Assembly: GCA_001603765.1 (NCBI GenBank)
Contig: LUZV01000064.1
Location: forward strand, 1 to 10,732
Reading direction: 5' to 3'
DNA from: Anaerolineales bacterium Chloro_02
GTDB taxonomy: Bacteria; Chloroflexota; Anaerolineae; Anaerolineales; Anaerolineaceae
Length of the DNA: 10,732 bases
The notes under the pieces were generated by a model. It searched no databases, was not told where the DNA came from, and was given only the letters and a program-made list of their open reading frames with translations. The translations under genes and the position numbers were made by a program. Within the stretch, counting starts at the first letter, position 1. Every line of letters starts with the position of its first letter. This document shows positions 7,160-10,732 of the stretch, in pieces.

Positions 7160-7723
7160 TTTTGCGGAAAGGCACAAGGCATTTCCCTACAGGGTGCACG
7201 GTAGGGAACGCGGCTTGTCCCGTTCCTGTTTTGGCGGAAAGGCGCGAGGCCTTTCCCTACAAGGTTTTACGATTACGAACGTGGCTTGGCTTGTTCCTGT
7301 TTTGACGGAAAGGCGCAAGGCCTTTCCCTACGGGGTTGTCTGGTAGGGAACGCGGCTTGCCCCGTTCCCGTTTTGACGGAAAGGCGCGTGGCGTTTCCCT
7401 ACGGGGTTGCTTGGTAGGGAACGTGGCTTGCCCCGTTCCTGTTTTGGCGGAGAGGCACAAGGCCTTTCCCTACGGGGTTGCCTGGTAGGGAACGCGGCTT
7501 GGCTTGTTCCTGTTTTGACGGAAAGGCACAAGACCTTTCCCTACAGGGCTGCCTGGTAGGGAACGTGGCTTGGCTTGTTCCTGTTTTGGCGGAGAGGCGC
7601 AAGGCCTTTCCCTACAGGGTGCACGGTAGGGAACGCGGCTGGTCCCGTTCCCGTTTTAGCGGAAAGGCGCAAGGCCTTTCCCTACGGGGTTTCGCGATTA
7701 CGAACGCGGCCTGTCCCGTTCCC
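7160..7723. repeat. Tandem array of eight 70-71-base palindromic units
   Basis: This fills the gap between the hydroxyacid dehydrogenase and rarA. Eight units begin at the TTTT before a CGGA motif at about 7160, 7229, 7300, 7371, 7442, 7513, 7584 and 7654. The spacing of the CGGA is 70, 71, 71, 71, 71, 71 and 70 bases. Each unit carries three inverted repeats: GGAAAGGC/GCCTTTCC, TTCCCTAC/GTAGGGAA and GGGAACG/CGTTCCC. A degenerate TTGTTCT just before 7160 looks like the tail of a ninth unit. There are no unique spacers, so it is not a CRISPR array. Open frames cross it on both strands, but 71 is not a multiple of three and their peptides look like translated repeat, so I see no gene here. Confidence 0.95.
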
Positions 7724-7736
7724 TTAATTGTTCCTC

Positions 7737-8765
7737 CTAATACCCATGCCGGGCATCGATCAGGTTGTAAAGCTCCTGCCTTTTAAGGTATCGTTCGATG
7801 TTCGCAATGAAAAGGTCAATGACTCCGTCCATAAATCTCCTGCTGAGCCCAGCGACATGTGGGGTGATGACCACGTTTGGAAGGTCCCAAAGCGGGCTCT
7901 CAACCGGCAGCGGTTCCTCCTCAAACACGTCCAACACCGCCCCACCCAATTTGCCCGATTTCACTGCCTCGATCAACGCGTTTGTGTCCACCACCGCGCC
8001 GCGCGAGACGTTCAACAAAAACGCACCCGGCTTCATGGCGGCAAATTGTTCCGTCGATATCAAATGGCGTGTTTCATCAGTAAGTGGAGGTGAGACAACC
8101 ACAAAATCGCATTCTTTCAACATAGCGTTCAAAGCTTCGCTGGGGTAAAGCCGGTGGAAATAATGACCCAACGGGTCGCCAAGCCCCTCGGGCACATAGC
8201 CGTGATCTTCAGGGTGCAAAACATCGCGTTTTGTTGCCAACACTTTTGCGCCATAGGCAGACAGCTGCCGCGCCACCTCACGCCCAATCGATCCATAACC
8301 CACGATCCCCACCGTGCTGCCTCTAAGCTCCTTGGGCTCCATTTTCTCCTGGCGGGTTTCGGGCCAAAGTTTCTGCACCTGGTTGCGGAACATCTCCGGG
8401 GCTCGATGCCCGAGCATTAACAGCGCCATCAGCACGTATTCACCCATCTGGCTAACCATTGTGCCGCTAGCATTCGTCAGCTTGACGCCTTCGCGCACAT
8501 ATTCGCCTTGCCCAAGCGCTTTATCAACACCAGCGGAATGGAATTGGATCCATCTTAGGGCTGGAGTCAGTTCGGGAGGCGGCAGCGGCGTCCCCGCTGA
8601 AAGCAGGATTTCCGCATCCCGCCACAATTCCACCGGGATGCGGGTGGCGTCTTTGCGCCCGTACCAATGAAGTTCAATCCTCGGATCCACTGCTTTTATC
8701 CGCTCAACCTGCGAATCGGTCAGCGACAGCGCGCTGAGTATCTTAATTTTCTGATTATCTGCCAT
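7737..8765 (-). CDS. D-2-hydroxyacid dehydrogenase family protein
   Basis: A 342-residue NAD(P)-dependent oxidoreductase that should interconvert a 2-oxoacid and its D-2-hydroxyacid; the substrate cannot be read from sequence. The catalytic-domain segment (residues about 1-115) includes FHSAGVDKAL. The Rossmann nucleotide-binding loop is VGIVGYGSIG, with G-x-G-x-x-G at 156-161. The catalytic residues are R255 (NVSRGAVVD), E284 (DVFEEEPLP) and H303 (TPHVAG), all present. Between the second Rossmann strand and LKECDFVVVSPP there is a long segment (about 182-215, with HPEDHGYVPEGLGDP and HRLYPSEAL). It is longer than in the glycerate or lactate dehydrogenases I know. The ATG at 8765 has a weak GAGAG upstream. 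The gene is 41 bases from the small membrane protein gene and is probably co-transcribed. Its stop codon overlaps an AGGAGG with no start codon after it. Confidence 0.93.
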   Translation of the reverse strand: MADNQKIKILSALSLTDSQVERIKAVDPRIELHWYGRKDATRIPVELWRDAEILLSAGTPLPPPELTPALRWIQFHSAGVDKALGQGEYVREGVKLTNASGTMVSQMGEYVLMALLMLGHRAPEMFRNQVQKLWPETRQEKMEPKELRGSTVGIVGYGSIGREVARQLSAYGAKVLATKRDVLHPEDHGYVPEGLGDPLGHYFHRLYPSEALNAMLKECDFVVVSPPLTDETRHLISTEQFAAMKPGAFLLNVSRGAVVDTNALIEAVKSGKLGGAVLDVFEEEPLPVESPLWDLPNVVITPHVAGLSRRFMDGVIDLFIANIERYLKRQELYNLIDARHGY

Positions 8766-8806
8766 TGATAATTCTCTCTTTTCTCTTTTCTCTCAGCCGG
8801 CTTCCA

Positions 8807-9046
8807 CTATTGATCGCGCGAGATCCAGGATTGGTGTTTGTCCCGGCTTTTACGCTGGCTTGGCGGCGTGATTCCGCGTTTAGGCTCATCAGGTCCGCGG
8901 TCCTTAAAAAGCACCCCCAGGATAAACAGCAGCACCCCAATAATCACATAAGTTGGGATCGCGCTCCCGCTGATGAGCCCATACACCAGCCAAACAAAGC
9001 AAACTGCCCCAGCAATCATCAACAAACGGCTTATTAGTCTGATCAT
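8807..9046 (-). CDS. Small two-helix membrane protein
   Basis: A 79-residue protein that I do not recognise. Two hydrophobic helices are evident, about residues 4-29 (LISRLLMIAGAVCFVWLVYG) and 34-52 (IPTYVIIGVLLFILGVLF). A hydrophilic, basic tail of about 27 residues follows (KRGITPPSQRKSRDK). I placed the start at the ATG at 9046 because GGAGG lies 8 bases upstream; the in-frame TTG at 9061 is part of that site's flank. With a short N-terminus and two helices, both ends would lie on the same side, probably cytoplasmic by the positive-inside rule. The gene sits between two dehydrogenase genes and is likely co-transcribed with the hydroxyacid dehydrogenase. Confidence 0.75.
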   Translation of the reverse strand: MIRLISRLLMIAGAVCFVWLVYGLISGSAIPTYVIIGVLLFILGVLFKDRGPDEPKRGITPPSQRKSRDKHQSWISRDQ

Positions 9047-9060
9047 GTGTCCTGCCTCCA

Positions 9061-9094
9061 AATAAAAAGCCAGGCCGCGTTCTGCAACCTGGCT
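9061..9094 (-). terminator. Intrinsic terminator after the P5C dehydrogenase gene
   Basis: On the minus strand AGCCAGG and CCTGGCT pair as a 7-base stem (9094-9088 with 9074-9068) around a 13-base loop. They are followed directly by TTTTATTT. It starts 22 bases after the dehydrogenase stop codon. The T-run ends right at the GGAGG ribosome-binding site of the small membrane protein gene, so the hairpin also lies in that gene's leader. Confidence 0.75.
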
Positions 9095-9116
9095 AATTTT
9101 ACATTGGATGCGTCTA

Positions 9117-10691
9117 TTATGCCCGTTTTACGCGTGTACGGGACTGTTCGCGCATATAGAAAGGCAGGTAATAATAGCCGCCACCGTTTTTGCCGGTGGA
9201 ACCTGAGCCCTTCCACCCGCCAAAGGGTTGGAAGCCGGGCCAGGCGCCTGTAGTGCTGCCTTGCGGTCGGTTCGCGTATGTTGTGCCGGCTTCGATGTTA
9301 TCGAAGAACCACTCAGCCTCATCCGGGGTGCCATAGAAGCCCGCGGTCAGCCCATAATCAATGTCATTTGCCAGCCTCATCGCCTCTTCCAGGCTCTTAA
9401 CCGGCGTGATCATAGTGATCGGGAGGAAGAGTTCTTGTTTCCAGATATAGTGATCCAACGGCACGTCCACCACCACCGTAGGAGCGCAGAAGTATCCAAG
9501 CGCCATCTCACCCTCTGTGAGGTGTTTACCGCCTGTCAGGATCCTGCCAGCGGCTGCCAGGTCATTTACGAAGGTCATGTAATCGTTATAGGATTTCTTA
9601 TTGATAACCGGACCCATATAAGTGTCGCGTTTGGTCGGGTCGCCAACATTTAAGGTGTTGGTAAGCTCCGTGACCCGCGACACAAACTGATCGTATACCG
9701 CTTCTTCAACATAAATGCGGGAGTTGGCGGAGCATTTCTGCCCCTGAAGCCCAAATGCCGAGCGCACGCAGCCTAATGCCGCGTCTTCTATGTTAGCGTT
9801 CTTTGAAATGATGGACGGGTTTTTTCCACCCATTTCAAGGATCACAGGACGCGGGTACTTGAATTCCGCGAATTTTCGATAAATCCCCATCCCAACTTCC
9901 ATCGATCCTGTGAATGTTACACCGGCAACATCTGGGCTTTCGGTAAGCGCGTTGCCGACTGTGGATCCAGGTCCGGTCACGAGATTGACCACGCCGTCAG
10001 GGAAGCCAGCCTCGCGGAAAGCGTCTACCATCAACGTTGCCGACCAACTGACGTCTGAAGCGGGTTTCACAACAACCGTGTTGCCTGCGACCAGCGCATT
10101 GCCAACGGGACCGCCTGCGAGGGCAGCCGGGAAGTTGAAAGGCGCGATCACCAGCCAGACTCCGTAAGGCTTAAGGGCTGACTCATTGGTCGCGATATAT
10201 CCCTCAAGGGGGTCATCGCTCATCCTCTTGAGATAGCCGTGGTTTTGCTCCATCATGTCGCAGGGCCAGCGCACAAGATCTGCCATTTCCGCGACGTCCC
10301 CCAGAGCCTCCATGCGATTTTTGCCGACCTCAAGGGCGGTTGCGGCAGCCATTTCGTAAATCCGTCGGTCAACAATATCCGCGAATTTCCGCACCAGATA
10401 AACTCGCTCTTCCCAGTTCATCTTCGACCAGGCTGGGAAGGCGGCCTTGGCAGCCGCGATTGCGTCTTCAGCGTCCTTGGCAGTGCCTTTTTGGAAGGTC
10501 GCCAAATGCCAGTTGGTGTTGATAGGTGAATAAGCCTGATGTTTTTCGGCAGCAAAGCGTTCTTCGCCGCCAATGATCATCGGATATTCACGTCCAGGGT
10601 TGGCTTTATGAACCTCGAGCGCCTTTTCAAAATTGTCGTGTAGTTCCTGGGGCGGGTTAAACATAGTTGCGTAGGTGAGTTTATATGTCAT
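9117..10691 (-). CDS. pruA: 1-pyrroline-5-carboxylate dehydrogenase (L-glutamate gamma-semialdehyde dehydrogenase)
   Basis: A 524-residue aldehyde dehydrogenase superfamily enzyme. It should oxidise glutamate gamma-semialdehyde, the open form of 1-pyrroline-5-carboxylate, to glutamate with NAD+, the last step of proline breakdown. Visible residues: oxyanion N186 (PFNFP), NAD-binding K209 (VVVKP), TFTGS (259-263), general base E286 (LEMGGKN) and catalytic C320 (GQKCSANSR). The C-terminal FGGWKGSGSTGK and YYLPFYMREQSRT are characteristic of the P5CDH branch. The length fits the stand-alone enzyme; there is no fused proline dehydrogenase (PutA) domain, and no proline dehydrogenase gene lies in the window. 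The ATG at 10691 has GGAGG upstream at about 6 bases. The gene has its own promoter element and terminator, so it is probably monocistronic. The same enzyme is called rocA in Bacillus. Confidence 0.93.
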   Translation of the reverse strand: MTYKLTYATMFNPPQELHDNFEKALEVHKANPGREYPMIIGGEERFAAEKHQAYSPINTNWHLATFQKGTAKDAEDAIAAAKAAFPAWSKMNWEERVYLVRKFADIVDRRIYEMAAATALEVGKNRMEALGDVAEMADLVRWPCDMMEQNHGYLKRMSDDPLEGYIATNESALKPYGVWLVIAPFNFPAALAGGPVGNALVAGNTVVVKPASDVSWSATLMVDAFREAGFPDGVVNLVTGPGSTVGNALTESPDVAGVTFTGSMEVGMGIYRKFAEFKYPRPVILEMGGKNPSIISKNANIEDAALGCVRSAFGLQGQKCSANSRIYVEEAVYDQFVSRVTELTNTLNVGDPTKRDTYMGPVINKKSYNDYMTFVNDLAAAGRILTGGKHLTEGEMALGYFCAPTVVVDVPLDHYIWKQELFLPITMITPVKSLEEAMRLANDIDYGLTAGFYGTPDEAEWFFDNIEAGTTYANRPQGSTTGAWPGFQPFGGWKGSGSTGKNGGGYYYLPFYMREQSRTRVKRA

Positions 10692-10718
10692 CTTGTACCT
10701 CCGGTGTCTGTCGGGGTC

Positions 10719-10727
10719 ATTGTAACA
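10719..10727 (-). promoter_or_regulatory. Extended -10 element of the P5C dehydrogenase gene
   Basis: On the minus strand the segment reads TGTTACAAT, a TG-n extended -10 box with TACAAT. Transcription would start near 10712, giving a leader of about 20 bases that contains the GGAGG ribosome-binding site. Any -35 box would lie at or beyond the right edge of the window. Confidence 0.55.
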
Positions 10728-10732
10728 TGCGG

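Noticed and set aside
7257..7602. Overlapping minus-strand open frames of 67 codons spaced 71 bases apart, and long plus-strand frames, inside the repeat array
   Set aside because: They recur with the repeat period in different frames, give near-identical low-complexity basic peptides, lack ribosome-binding sites, and follow from the absence of stops in the palindromic unit.
7160..7723. CRISPR array
   Set aside because: The 70-71-base units abut each other without unique spacers, and no cas genes are in the window.
9047..9061. TTG start at 9061 for the small membrane protein
   Set aside because: It overlaps the GGAGG ribosome-binding site that properly serves the ATG at 9046, and the preceding T-run belongs to a terminator.

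Overview
All seven intact protein genes, and one gene cut by the left edge, lie on the minus strand, so transcription runs right to left throughout. The gene families suggest a Chloroflexota bacterium, probably Anaerolineae-like: a DUF3160 lipoprotein beside a CapA-like protein, an FG-GAP/VCBS secreted protein, and an intergenic tandem array with GTAGGG arms. This assignment is an inference from gene content, not a taxonomic result.

Right to left, the layout is as follows. (1) A complete 1-pyrroline-5-carboxylate dehydrogenase (10691-9117) has its own extended -10 promoter and an intrinsic terminator. (2) A 79-residue two-helix membrane protein (9046-8807) and a D-2-hydroxyacid dehydrogenase (8765-7737) follow and are probably co-transcribed. 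(3) A 564-base tandem array of eight 70-71-base units (about 7160-7723) fills the gap before the next gene. Each unit contains three overlapping inverted repeats. (4) The AAA+ ATPase gene rarA (7121-5763) appears to start from a leaderless transcript. (5) A well-formed promoter (TTGATA-N17-TACAAT, 5740-5712) drives a tight three-gene unit for the cell envelope: an FG-GAP/VCBS-like secreted protein, a DUF3160 lipoprotein, and a CapA-like metallophosphatase-fold protein. (6) A complete IS256-family insertion sequence (about 214-1535) lies 30 bases from the start of a second, ISNCY-like transposase that runs off the left edge.

The dehydrogenases and RarA are ordinary chromosomal functions (proline/glutamate catabolism, 2-oxoacid reduction, replication-fork maintenance). 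The three-gene envelope unit is the least understood coding part of the window: overlapping genes, shared secretion signals and one promoter suggest a joint role at the cell surface that the sequence does not name. The palindromic array is the strongest non-coding signal. Its unit order shows a larger duplication, and it separates an orphan ribosome-binding site at the end of the hydroxyacid dehydrogenase gene from rarA, which has no such site of its own.
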